This document shows, piece after piece, positions 1 to 11,200 of a stretch of 64,000 bases of DNA (positions are counted from its first letter, which is position 1; each line of letters begins with the position of its first letter). The DNA comes from Oidiodendron maius Zn (taxonomy: Eukaryota > Ascomycota > Leotiomycetes > Myxotrichaceae). The DNA lies in contig KN832879.1 of NCBI GenBank assembly GCA_000827325.1, positions 310,001 to 374,000 of the forward strand. Reading direction: 5' to 3'. A program made the translations under genes and the position numbers. The notes under the pieces were generated by a model, which worked only from the letters and a program-made list of their open reading frames with translations, was not told the origin of the DNA and did no database searches.

Positions 1-1211
1 AAGGAAAGAAAGCTGCGCAGACGTTCACACGCATCGAGGAAGAGGAGCGAGAACGAATGAAAAAGGCGCTTTCTGTCAGTACTTGTTACGACGCACGCTC
101 AGCAGAGTGCGACGATTTCCAGGTTGCAGGTCTCGAGAAGGGCAGCAAGAACAGGTATAATAATATATGGCCCTTCGAACAAACCCGAGTAAGATTGCAG
201 GGACGCCCGGAGGGTGCTTGTGATTATGTCAATGCAAGTCATATCAAGGCGACAAGGAGCAATAAGAGGTATATCGCATCGCAGGGGCCACTGCCAGATA
301 CATTTGAGGTAAGATTTATCAAGATATAATTTTGAAAAACGCTAACTAGAGAACAGGATTTCTGGAACGTCATATGGGAACAGGATGTTCGCGTAATTGT
401 AATGCTAACTGCCGAAGAAGAGGGTGGCCAACTCAAATGCCACTCTTACTGGACCAGCCGGGCGTATGGCCCCCTCCAGGTCAAGATTCTGTCAGAGAAG
501 AAAGTCTCTCTCATTCCAGGCAAGCTCCGGATACAAGCCGAACGTCGCGAGCTTGGAAGACGACGTGCCACAACAAGCGCCGAGAACACTCCCGTCACGC
601 CCGTTACTGACCAACATGTTGCTATTCTCCGGACGTTCGCTGTCTCCCATGCTTCCTATCCATTCACCCCCATTAGAGAAATCACTCAGATTCAGTATAC
701 CGACTGGCCAGACTTCGGTGCTCCAGCAAGCCCTACCCAGATCCTGAGCTTGATCGACCTGAGCAACCAGACGGCACGGGCAGCATCTGGACTCACTGGG
801 GCCCCGCACCTTATGACACCAGAGGAAGATAAGAACGTGCGACCCATCCTCGTACACTGCAGCGCCGGTTGCGGCCGCACAGGAACATTCTGCACTGTCG
901 ACTCCGTCATCGATATGATGAAGCGCCAACACAAGGAGCGCAGGAGTGGCGTCGTACCTATGGATACCTCTACCTCAGGCAAGGACGATCTCGGAGGTCC
1001 GTGGCTCTTCGAGGAGGGCTTTGATCTTATAGAAGCGACGGTTGAAGACTTCCGTCGCCAGAGACTCAGCATGGTGCAGAGTCTAAAGCAGTACGCTCTC
1101 TGCTATGAGACAGTCACCGAGTGGGTTGCCCAGGTATATTTTAGTGCGAGGACGACGAGTAGCAGAGCCAGAAGCGGAAGCGATGTTGGTTTTACTCATG
1201 GGAATGCGTAG
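1..1211 (+). CDS. Protein tyrosine phosphatase, classical PTP domain (5' partial)
   Basis: Removes phosphate from phosphotyrosine; fungal relatives act on MAP kinases. The frame is open to the window edge, so the N-terminus lies upstream and the ATG at 57 is probably internal. Two exons: to 308 and 357-1211, around a 48-nt intron (309-356) with a GCTAAC branch site; the join is in phase. Classical PTP motifs follow in order: KNRYNNIWPF and DYVNAS (substrate recognition), YIASQGPLPDTFEDFW across the splice, the WPDFGAP loop with the general acid Asp (705-725), the P-loop HCSAGCGRTG with catalytic Cys and Arg (855-884), and the C-terminal QSLKQYALCYE helix with the Q-loop. All catalytic residues are present. 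It is a pyp1/pyp2-like fungal enzyme; without the N-terminus the subtype cannot be fixed. It converges with the gene at 2108-4398. Confidence 0.9.
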
Positions 1212-2107
1212 AGAGACAGCATCGATGCGACAGCCTTTCGCACCTTAGGACCGATATCTCGCAGCATTCCGAGTATGAAGGATTTCAGGATTTCGCTTCA
1301 ACACGGACACAAGACTTAGTGTTTACGCATCTCTGCACTGCATGTTTGTTCGCTCCTCACTCACCAAGACAGCACCTGGATGCTCTTCACAAAACGACTT
1401 CTTTTCCACTTCACTCTTCTTTTTTCATTTGGATTACTTTTTCTTCTCGGCTTTGGGTTTGGCTGGGAAATGGATGGGGCATTACACGGCATGGCATAGT
1501 CTCTGGTTAGGGAAGGGTTTGATTTTACATCGCATAGCAATGGCGTTTCGGAATAAGCTTTGAAGTTTTTCTGCATATGTGTTTAGTTTTGCTTCGCCGT
1601 ACATACATGCATACATATGATCGATACAGATAACAGGAACAGAACTGAATGCGGTTGGCCCCCTTCGATACAGAATCAGGCTAGCTACTTGCCATGACCA
1701 AAGGCTGGCTGGCATAGATTCATTCTGCTGTATTTTTGTGATGGTATGATAATGGCAATACTTTGCTCTTATTACCTTTGTGCTGTTATGGGATAAGTGA
1801 GACGTGAAAAACATGAAAGAATAAAAATTGCGATTTGTTTGTCTGATGAACATTGATTGGTTTCTCCCTATTATCTTCAAGTACTCGTACATTCCGAACT
1901 CCTTACACCACTTCCCATTCCCAAATTCATGGCCCTTTTCGCACCGAATATACTCCTTCCCAGTGCTGTTCGTCAAGTCGGTATGTACGTATGTAAAAGT
2001 ATGTTCAGGTCGTCTTCTCATGGAATCATTAACCCTTCCCGTGCCTCATTTCGGCAACCCCTTTAATTCTCGCTTCCCCCGCTACACACTTCTTCGAACA
2101 CCCTTCT
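1212..2107. other. Convergent intergenic region
   Basis: Holds the 3' ends of the PTP gene and of the unknown gene on the minus strand. It is AT-rich in the middle, with short pyrimidine tracts. The overlapping ORFs here lack family motifs and codon structure; I see no gene. Confidence 0.5.
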
Positions 2108-4398
2108 TCAAGCACTCTCCTCCCCTTCCCCCTCGCCAACCCAATCCACCAGAATAAGCACATTCACACACCCCGCATACGCTTCCCTAATTGCGCACGC
2201 CAGGCACGTCTTCCCTACCTCCGCAACCACCGCGCTCAATCCCCATTGAGCGCACCACGCCCTCGCGAGCACCTCATTATCCTTAACCCCGAACGCTTCT
2301 ACCACAAGCACTTTCTCCTTCAAGTCATCCTCTTCTTTACTACTCGTGCTCGCGCTCGCGGCTCTCGCATCCATGCTGGTGCTCCCGCCCGCAACACTTC
2401 CAGCTGAGCCCCAAGAGTGGATAGATAGAATCTCATCTACGGAGGTGGTGCTGTATACATAATCGAAGAATAAAGGATGCGGTCCGCCGACGCAGGGAAA
2501 GGCAGATATGAAACTGACGTCGTAGAGGAGGCGCAGCGGCCACGAGCGACCGTCGATAGCGAACTGGATCGCTGCATCGTAGACTCCCGAAGAACTTTCT
2601 GGGGGGTAAGGCTTCAAGGTGATCTTCTCGATGCGGATGGTGTCGATGGCGGGGTTAGAGGATGGGACGGGGAGCTTGTATTCGGCGACTGGGTAGGTGT
2701 CGGAGGGGGGGCCGAGCGGATCGGAGCGCACCGTCATACTGTCGACGTCGCTGCCCTTGAGGCCCTGTTTTGGCTTTCGTTGTCTGATGCGTGCGATCTG
2801 GGCGCGCGAGAGGTCGGGAGCTGGGCGGGCGGGCCCGATCCAGCCACATATTTCATTACATGTCGGTGCCAGGACTTTGCCTAATATGCAGGTTGACGAC
2901 CAGTAAGTTGTAGACTTGTACTGGAAGCCGCAGTTAGGCTGCATGTGTGTGAGAGCAGTGAGGGCGCTGGCGCTAGGGTCATCGTCACAGTCGACAAGGG
3001 AGTTCATGGCGAGGAAGGGCAGCGTGGGGCCGGGGAGGATTATGCCGGTGAAGTAGGACATGCTGTCTGAGCTGCGGTCTTCAAGGGGTTTGGCATCTGC
3101 TGCTCTCTCCTTCATCACATTGTCCACCTTTGCAAGATTTGGCCATTTCATAGCTCTGGCGAATCTCCTAAGAGCTTTGACCTGGGCCTTCTTGACTCTA
3201 AGCCGGAACTTGACTATTTGATATCAGCCTCAATATATACCTCGGGGGACACCATCTCACTTACTCTGCTCAAGATCACCGCCCGCAGCAAACTTCTTGA
3301 TGGACATGCACTCCCTCCACTTCCTCGCCAGCGCCAAGTCCCATGCAATCCGCGATGGCAGCTTCGAGAGCAACTCCCTCTTCGCCCAGCCCTGATGTTT
3401 CTTCCAGCTGATCCTCAGGTCCAGCTCCATGCTCAGCAACAGTTGGTGAAAGAACAGTTTATACCGTCCCTTATCCGCATATGCTGCATTCGCAAAGAAT
3501 TTCGCCACGACTTGGTTCTCCGGCCTGCTGAAGTCAATCCACTCTTTCCTTGAAAGGACCACAATCAGATCGGTGATCTGCTTCTCCATTGGCTTGTGCG
3601 GCTTGCGCCGCCTATCGGGATCTTCAAGCAGCGTGCGGTAGAGTATTTTGTACAGCACATCCTCTCTATCCTCTTCAAACTCATCCTCTAGGTCAACCAA
3701 CCGCTCCAGTATCGTCTCTAGCTTGACCTCCCTTGGCTCGATGTTCGGATCCCGCAGCTCGATGTACGCATTGGGCCGGCCGGAAAGGCCGACCCAGTGA
3801 TTCAGGGTGCATGTCCCTGGCCTGGTACCATAGCAGAATGACATACTCGGCTGCTCGAGCGAATCCCACGGGTGTGCTGACGGACCCGGTCCTTGAAGAC
3901 ACATAGAGCTTGCAGCAAAGGCAGCTGTGAATGGCTCACTTCGGTCGTCGCCAGTCCAGCTGCGGCCATCTGCGCTGGTGTAGAAAGCGAAGTATTCATT
4001 CTCCGTATGTGGGACAGCTCGCCGGTGGCCTGTGAATATAGGAGCTCCCGTCATGATCAGCTCGCGTGCTTTGCGCTCCGAGAGAGCTTTATCCTGCAAC
4101 AGTCCTGAGGGAGGCCAGGACGTCAACGGTGCAAGTGTTAGGAGGGAGTGGTGCCTCGTGCTCGATCTCCGTGAATCTTGGAGAGGGCTATTCGATCGTG
4201 GAGGATGGCCTTGTGGCGAACGCGAAGTGCGCGATCGCTCTGGTCGTGGGTATGTCTGATCTAGATCCTATTGAAGGTTAGAAAACTGATAGTGATTTGG
4301 GCCGCATCGATTAATACTTGGAGAGGTTTTTGAGGTTGCTTCTCGGCCCTGGATCGACTCCTGAAGAGCCCAAACAGCATTTTCCTGGTGTCGCTCAT
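2108..4398 (-). CDS. Conserved fungal protein of unknown function (729 aa)
   Basis: I do not recognise a family. Three exons on the minus strand: 4398-4318, 4267-3265 and 3213-2108. The introns (4268-4317, 3214-3264) have GT-AG ends, the first with a CTAAC branch site, and the joins keep one frame across 2190 nt. The start chosen is the ATG at 4398 (MSDTRKMLFGLFRSRS). The first ~90 residues are basic and Ser/Pro-rich, probably disordered. The middle is acidic and helical with a short Arg/Lys-rich stretch (DPDRRRKPHKP). The C-terminal third holds a Ser/Ala/Gly-rich linker and a short conserved-looking end. There is no signal peptide or membrane segment. It lies 464 bp downstream of VTC4 on the same strand. 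Gene reality is well supported by splicing; function is open. Confidence 0.75.
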
Positions 4399-4862
4399 GG
4401 TGATTGACGTGGATAGGCATCGAGAGCTGTGAGCTGGACCTTTTGAAGCGTGGCTGTGGGCTGTGACGACGCGCGAGACAAGGCTGAAGTGTGAAGCGGG
4501 AAATAAAACCTGCCTTGCGTGAAGCGAGCGATTTAACCAAGTTTCCGCTCAGGAACCATCTGAGACTTATTGACTCTGCAGTTATTATTGGGCGTTGCAC
4601 AAGGCCTAAAGCTCAGTCACATGAGCTACAGAGCCAGGAATCTAGACGCTTCGTTGATGTTCGAAATAACTTCACCCTTCGCTTTGATTTTCTTATGTAC
4701 TCTCCAAGCAGGTAGCCTCGTCCTTATCTTACTTATCACATGACAATTTATGCACAATGGAACTCCATTCCTCTCATTCATCGGCCCCTTTCCCCATCAC
4801 ACGCAGAAATCGCTTTTCCTTTTCCTTTACTCAGCTAAGCCCAACGCCAAATGCATATCTAC
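4399..4862. other. Intergenic region between two minus-strand genes
   Basis: Promoter and 5' UTR of the unknown gene at 2108-4398 plus the 3' UTR of VTC4. I see no coding signal or repeat here. Confidence 0.4.
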
Positions 4863-7324
4863 CTAAAACAGCTCAATCTTCTCCCAGCCCTGGTCCAATG
4901 GTAATGTGGAGTTATATGACGCGGGGCCTTCTAACTTTGCAATGGCCGCTCGATACTGTACAACCTATTAGCAAACAGGGCATCTATATAGACAAAGCGT
5001 TTACTCACCTTGAACACAAAGTTCAGCACAAGGGCAACCATCAACGCAAGACTAACAATCATCGGGCCCACAAGGTTGTCAAAATCCTTGCCGCTACGCG
5101 CCACGATCATGTTGCGCCGCGTCTGATGCATGTAGTAACCCCACAGGCCAGCAAAGACGGCAATGACGATGTACGCCACGCCCATGAACTCCGCTACAAT
5201 GTCGCCTCCTGCAGCGGTGTAGAGTCCCACAGCCAGACCGCCTAGGAGGATAGATATGTGCTGCCACTTCAGGAATGTGCGCTCATTGGCCAACCACACC
5301 TTAGGCTCGACTTGGAGTGGCCCGGAGTCCTTGATGAGTTGCGTTGGTTTGGTTACGCCGGGTGGGAGAGGCACATCTTTCTCTCTGCGAGACTGAGCAT
5401 ACTTCGAGACAGAGAAGGACGGGAGGACAGATGAGATCGTGCCGTATCCGAAGCGGCTGCTCTTGCCGGCTCCGGTCGCTGCCTGATCCTCAGGTTCCTT
5501 CGCTTTGCCCTTGTTACCAGTGTCAGCCTTCATAGCAAGCCTCTCCTCTGCCGCAAGCCTCTCCTGCATGAAAGACTTGCCGAGCGGCGAGCTGACTGCG
5601 GCCTTGTAATTCCCCTCCTGCTTCGGTGTGCCCAGGAAACTGCCAACTATAAGCTCATTCTCGGCCTTCTTCGCCTTCCGCTCCTCTTCCTCCTCGAATG
5701 CGGCCTGCGGATCCTTGCGGATGTCTGTCTCGACCTCACTGATCCAGAAAGGCAAGTTGTTCACATGATCCTCAAAGAGTACCGCGACACCATGGACGAA
5801 CTTGGAGAATCCGGGCGCTTTGTGCACAAGATGCGAGGCCATCAGGTCTTCAATCCATTGCGGCTGCTTCCTGATCCCGTTCTCGCGCACCTTGATCTCT
5901 AGAATTGCGTAAGGGAAGAGCGAGATCTCGCCCCGGTTGACGTTGGGGAAGGGGTATACCATAGAGCTGTTATCGACGTCTTCACGATGCCAGTTATCTG
6001 GGTTGCGGCATGGGCGGTCTGGATCCAAGACGTCCTCGCGGATGAAGGCAACGTTGGTGTCAATGGAGATGCGAACCTTATCATCTAAGGGTTTCTGGAA
6101 GGCAGTGCGGGTATAATTGGCGCGCAGGACTGGCTGCAGGTCCTTCTCCTTGATAAAGTTCTGGATATCCTGCACAGAGCTCTTGAACGAGGTGATCCTC
6201 GCCTCCTGCTGTCCTTGCCGCTCCATCTTCTGAATGCTCTTCTCCATGGCATACTTGCCCTCGATGAATGGCTGGATATACTTTTCCTTGACAGGAAAAC
6301 GTTTCTCCTCCATGCTGCCATTCTCATGGATAGTCTTGTGCTCAATAAGCAATTCCGGTTTTGAACTCAGCTGTCCGTACCACCTAACTCGCAACGAGGA
6401 ACCTCCTGTCTGACTTGCAACCTTCTCGTTATACAGGGCAAAATCCCGATTGTCGAAGTACAAAGAATTGATAGTGGGGTCTCCTTGAGCCTCGATGCCC
6501 GAAGATGTCTGCTCGCCATAGACCAGGACAGGCAGCCGGCGGAGGATATAAGTCTTGACCTCCAGCAGATTGTCCTGATGGATCCAGACTGTGCAGTAAA
6601 ATTAGCATTCTGTCAAGCAAGTTGCAAATTTCAAGCTCCAGCCCTCATAGGAATGCAAAAGTAGAAAATAAAACTGACACTTATATGCAGTATACTTCTC
6701 CTCCTCTATGCCCCTTTCCTTTCCCTCGCTCTCCTTCCCCTTCCCCTCCCCCTCTCCCACTCCCCCATCGAGCTGCTGTTTCACCGCCCAATAAAGCACG
6801 CTCAACTTATTCGCCAGCGGCGCATACCCCTCCTCAGAATTAAACGGCCTCTTGGCTAGGGAGAGCATGACCATTGGCCGAATCTTATAATTATTTCCCC
6901 TCTTGCGATCATGCTTCTTCACGATCTTCAAGAAGCCCGTATAATTGATCGCGCTGTACTTCTTCAATTCCCTCATCTCATTGACAATCCCGTCTAGCTC
7001 CTCCTCAACCTCCTTCAATCTCGCTGTGGTCAATTCGCCCTTCGGAGGAGCGTTTTCCGTCGTCGGAGCGAGATCCTTGAGCTTCTCGCCGAGGGTATCG
7101 GCGCGAGAGGATAGCGCTTTGAAGGTCGAGGATTGGAAGGCTGCAACTTTTTCGAGTTGTACATTCAGGAGCTGGTCGCAGAATGTGTTCTCGTCGGTCT
7201 CGGTCCAAGGCTGGGTGTCTTCGCGCACGTCTTCTCGCAAGAGGGACTTCAGCTTGGCGTAGTCGATGTAGTAGTCCTTCCATGGCTGGTAGATTGCCGC
7301 GCGGAGGGTCTGGGAGAAATGCAT
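4863..7324 (-). CDS. VTC4: Vacuolar transporter chaperone 4, polyphosphate polymerase (772 aa)
   Basis: Catalytic subunit of the vacuolar VTC complex, which makes polyphosphate from ATP and feeds it into the vacuole. Exons: 7324-6679, 6588-5009 and 4955-4863; the total of 2319 nt keeps frame. An N-terminal SPX domain (~1-165, starts MHFSQTLRAAIYQPWKDYYI) senses inositol pyrophosphates. The tunnel-shaped catalytic domain (~215-560) shows LRVRWYG (two Arg, ~282 and 284), EHKTIHE (Lys ~300), RISIDTNVAFIRED, AILEIKVRE (Glu) and HKAPGFSKFVHG (Lys), matching the VTC4 active-site set. Three membrane segments (DUF202 type) lie at ~660-742. The first intron uses a GTCAGT donor, chosen because it restores KFWIHQDN, the family pattern. 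The last exon (30 aa, starting YRAAIAKLEG) completes the usual C-terminus. A possible PHO box lies upstream (7609-7616). Confidence 0.93.
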
Positions 7325-7608
7325 CTTGAGAGAAGGGTGCTTGATGCTGGTTGTGGTGGGTTGTGCTGACGGTGTGGAAGCTTGGAGGTTGAGTGAGGTG
7401 GGGTGATCTGGGTCCGCAGTCGTACCTCGTCTCAGCAACAGCAGACAGAGTACAAGCTCCTCGAAGCTGTCAATTACAGCTATACAGCTATATCTTACAC
7501 TTAGTATCTCGTATAACCACACACACGAAGTCTAGACGCTGTAATGGTTGTAATCGGTGCAGTGTCTAGTTGTGGTCGTGAAACCGGAAACAGAAGTTCC
7601 TTGCCGAG

Positions 7609-7616
7609 CAACGTGC
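7609..7616 (-). promoter_or_regulatory. Possible PHO-type bHLH site (GCACGTTG) upstream of VTC4
   Basis: On the minus strand this reads GCACGTTG, close to the lower-affinity Pho4/NUC-1 site GCACGTTT, 285 bp upstream of the VTC4 ATG. VTC genes are known PHO-regulon members in yeast and Neurospora. A single 8-mer is weak evidence and could be chance. Confidence 0.25.
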
Positions 7617-7800
7617 TTCAGAGCTGGCAATTCAACCAATCATCATTGATTGCACTAAGTCTTAACCATATTGGTGCCTTATATTACAATCCCAAAAGTC
7701 CCCGCGAAACATGAGGAGGAAAGGAAGTAATTCCAAACTCCAGATCATGTTCTTCACTTACATCTCACAATCCCAGACTTGCGGAATAAAAAAGAAACGT

Positions 7801-7852
7801 ATGTATCTATATATTCATATATCTGTATATGTATATATATAATTTTAAAAAG
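7801..7852. repeat. TA-rich low-complexity tract
   Basis: Alternating TATA/TATG/TATC run followed by an A/T block. Simple sequence near the GLT1 3' end; no function inferred. Confidence 0.6.
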
Positions 7853-8298
7853 TCGCTTATATACAACAAAAATTCCATGCGGAGCTTCAGCTTTATAGCA
7901 AAAAAATCATATCCTCCCGCACGTAGAATTCAAAAAGCCTAGCTGGCAATTTGGAGATGTAAAACAAAAATAAACTTTATTCGTTTCACCAGAAATAAGA
8001 CTCGTCGCTAGTTTTGCATTTGTTTGTCGTGAAAGCGTAAAGGCATAAAAGAGGCCAGCGTGTAGATGGATGCCCAGATAGGAGTAGGGAGCAGGAAGGA
8101 CCGTCTTTTTAGGACAGTTAGCCTTTCTTCTTGCATGCCTGTCCTCTGCTTTCCTAATCCCGCCTCTCTCCCCTGATCTCGCTGCTTGTTCCTCTCTTAT
8201 CTCTGCTCGACTCCATCCTTCCGCTACGATCCTCAGATCAATAGGTAAGCAGGTAGGCATCTCAACCACACCCACATTCCTCACTCTCCAGGCGCGCT

Positions 8299-11200
8299 TC
8301 AAGTCGCAGCAGCAACAACGACCTGCGGTATGGTAGAGGCGGCAGTGCCGAGGATCTCCTGGGCAGATAACCTAACGATGCCGCCGGTGACGGGCAGGCC
8401 GGTGGACTTCTCAAGGTAGAGGTCGACTTCGCGGGCAGACTGCCTGCCTTCGTTTATGCCCCTGGAAATTCATTATCAGTCTTGAAATTAAAAAAAAACA
8501 ATGATAGATGACACTTACCACACAATAAGAGACTGTCCCCTGCGACAATCTCCAGCCGCGAAGATGCCCTCGACATTTGTATGGTACTTCCCAGGCGGTG
8601 TCTTGATATTCTTCCTTCCATCCTTCTCAATCTCATCCCCAAGGACTCTGTCCTCAGGGCCTAGGAATCCCATACTCAGCAGCACCAGATCTGCAGGGAA
8701 GAACTGTTGTGATCCATCAACCTTCTTCATATCCCATCCTCCAGTGGCGCTCTTGGTCCACTCGACGCGAATGGTGTTAATGCCTTTCACCTTGCCCGTG
8801 CCGTCATCGACGAACTCCTCGGACATGACGCAATACTCGCGCGGGTCCTTGCCCATGTGCTGCTTGACCTCCGTGTGGCCATAATCGACACGGTAGATGC
8901 GAGGCCACTGGGGCCAAGGGTTGTCTCGGGCGCGCTCATTGGGAGGTTGAGGCAGAAGCTCGAAGTTCGTGACGCTCTTGGCCCCGTGGCGGACAGAAGT
9001 CCCGATACAGTCATTACCGGTGTCGCCACCACCAATGACGACAACGTCCTTGCCCTTGGCGGAGATATACTCGCCGTCTGTGAGCTCAGAGTCCAGAAGT
9101 GACTTAGTGTTACGGTGCAGGAACTGCATAGCGAAGTGGATTCCGTCGAGGTTGCGGTTCTTGATGGGCAGGTCACGGGCCACTGTAGCTCCTGTAGCGA
9201 TGACAACTGCGTCATTCTGGGCTTTCAGGTCAATGAGCTGTATGTCCTCTCCTACAGTGACGCCGCACTTGAAAGCGATGCCCTCCGCAGCCATGAAGTC
9301 GGTGCGGCGCTTCACGATCTTCTTGTCGAGCTTCATGTTCGGTATACCGTACATGAGGAGGCCACCAGCACGATCAGCACGCTCATAAACGGTGACATGG
9401 TGGCCGGCCTTGTTAAGTTGATCAGCGCATGCAAGACCAGCTGGGCCAGAGCCAATGACCGCGACCTTCTTGCCGGTGCGAACTTTAGGCGGTTGCGGGA
9501 CCATCCAACCCATATCGAAGCCACGATCAATAATCGCACATTCGATGGACTTGATACCCACGGGATCTTCGTTGATGCCCAGCACGCATGCTCCTTCACA
9601 CGGAGCAGGGCAAACTCTCCCGGTGAACTCAGGGAAGTTGTTCGTCATGAGCAGGCGGTTCAGAGCGTCCCTCCACTGGTTCTGGAAGATGAGCTCGTTC
9701 CACTTGGGGATGATGTTGGAGATGGGGCAGCCCGTATCGGACTGGCAGAAGGGCACACCGCAGTCCATGCAGCGCGCAGCCTGGTACTTCAGCTCATCCT
9801 CATCCAGGCGCTTAGACAGCTCTGCCCAATCACGTGTGCGGGTCTTTGCGGAGCGGTACTTCTCAGACCGGCGCTGGTACTTCATGAAGCCTTTAGTTTT
9901 GTCAAGGACGAGCGAGCGCTTTTTCTCTACTGAAGCATCACCAACCGTCTCTTCAATGTCCTGGAGGTCGGATTTCTTAGCGTGCTTCTCCTTAGACTCT
10001 TTCTCGACGAGCTCGCGGACGGGAGTGCCTGGTAGGAGAGGGATTTGGAATTCAGCTCTCTTGGCTTCTGCAGCCTTAGCTGCCTCCTCCTCCAGGACTC
10101 TCTTGTAGTCCACAGGGAGGACCTTGACAAAGTGAGAAAGCGCACGGTTGAAGTCCAGCAATATACGAGCTGCGAGTTCAGAGCCAGTGTAATGATGATG
10201 GTCCTCGATCAGGCCCCGAACGAATGCGATCTCAGCAGGATCGTCGATGCCAGAAACTTCAACCATCTCCGGGTTCAACTTCGACATGAAAGTGTGATGG
10301 AGATCAAGAATGTATGCGATACCACCAGACATACCTGCAGCAAAGTTGCGCCCCGTGTCTCCTAGAATGAGAACTCGGCCACCGGTCATGTACTCGCAGC
10401 CGTGATCTCCCACACCTTCAACGACGGCCGTAGCACCAGAGTTACGCACTGCGAATCGCTCTGCTGCCACGCCGCGGAAGAAGACGGTTCCGCTGGTAGC
10501 ACCGTATAGACAGACGTTACCAACGATAACGTTCTCATCAGCCTTGAAAACAGCTGCGCGAGGTGGATAGATGATCAAGCGGCCTCCAGACAGACCCTTT
10601 CCAACATAGTCATTGGCATCACCTTCAAGCTCGAGAGTAATGCCTGGAGCAAGGAAGGCACCGAAAGACTGACCTGCAGAGCCTTTGATATTTACGTGAA
10701 CAGTATCCATAGGTAGACCGGCCTCTCCGTATCGCTTAGACACCTGATAGGACAGAGATGTTCCCATAGCACGGTCAGTATTAACAATGTCACATTCAAT
10801 TCTAGAGGGCAGGCCCTTATCAAGAGTCAACTCTGCCTCTGAAATCAACTTGTTATCAAGTCTAACATAGAGACGATGATCTTGCTTTCGAACGTTGAAC
10901 GTAGCAACACCAGGTCTCAGCTTGTGGGCCGGAGTCAGGATCAAAGACAGATCAATGTTGGCGGTCTTGTTTGTCCGCAGATCCTCCCTTACTCTCAGTG
11001 CCTCTGCATGACCAACCATCTCATTAATGGTCCTAAAGCCGAGTTTGGCCATGATTGCGCGGAGCTCGTTGGCGATATAGTAGAAGAAGTTGATCACGTG
11101 CTCAGGGGTACCTTGGAACTTCTTTCGAAGTTCAGGATCTTGAGTTGCGATACCGACTGGACAGCTGTTTAGGTGGCACTTCCTCATCATTATACAGCCC

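Larger units (their letters stand above)
7325..8298. other. Intergenic: VTC4 promoter and GLT1 3' region
   Basis: Upstream part is the VTC4 promoter/5' UTR; the part near 8298 is the GLT1 3' UTR. It contains the PHO-like box and the TA-rich tract listed separately. No supported gene. Confidence 0.4.

Noticed and set aside
492-1072. Two long minus-strand frames opposite the PTP gene
   Set aside because: Antisense shadows of the catalytic domain; no independent coding evidence.
9115-9933. 272-codon frame opposite GLT1
   Set aside because: Fully antisense to a strongly conserved exon; its composition mirrors GLT1 codons and it has no motif.
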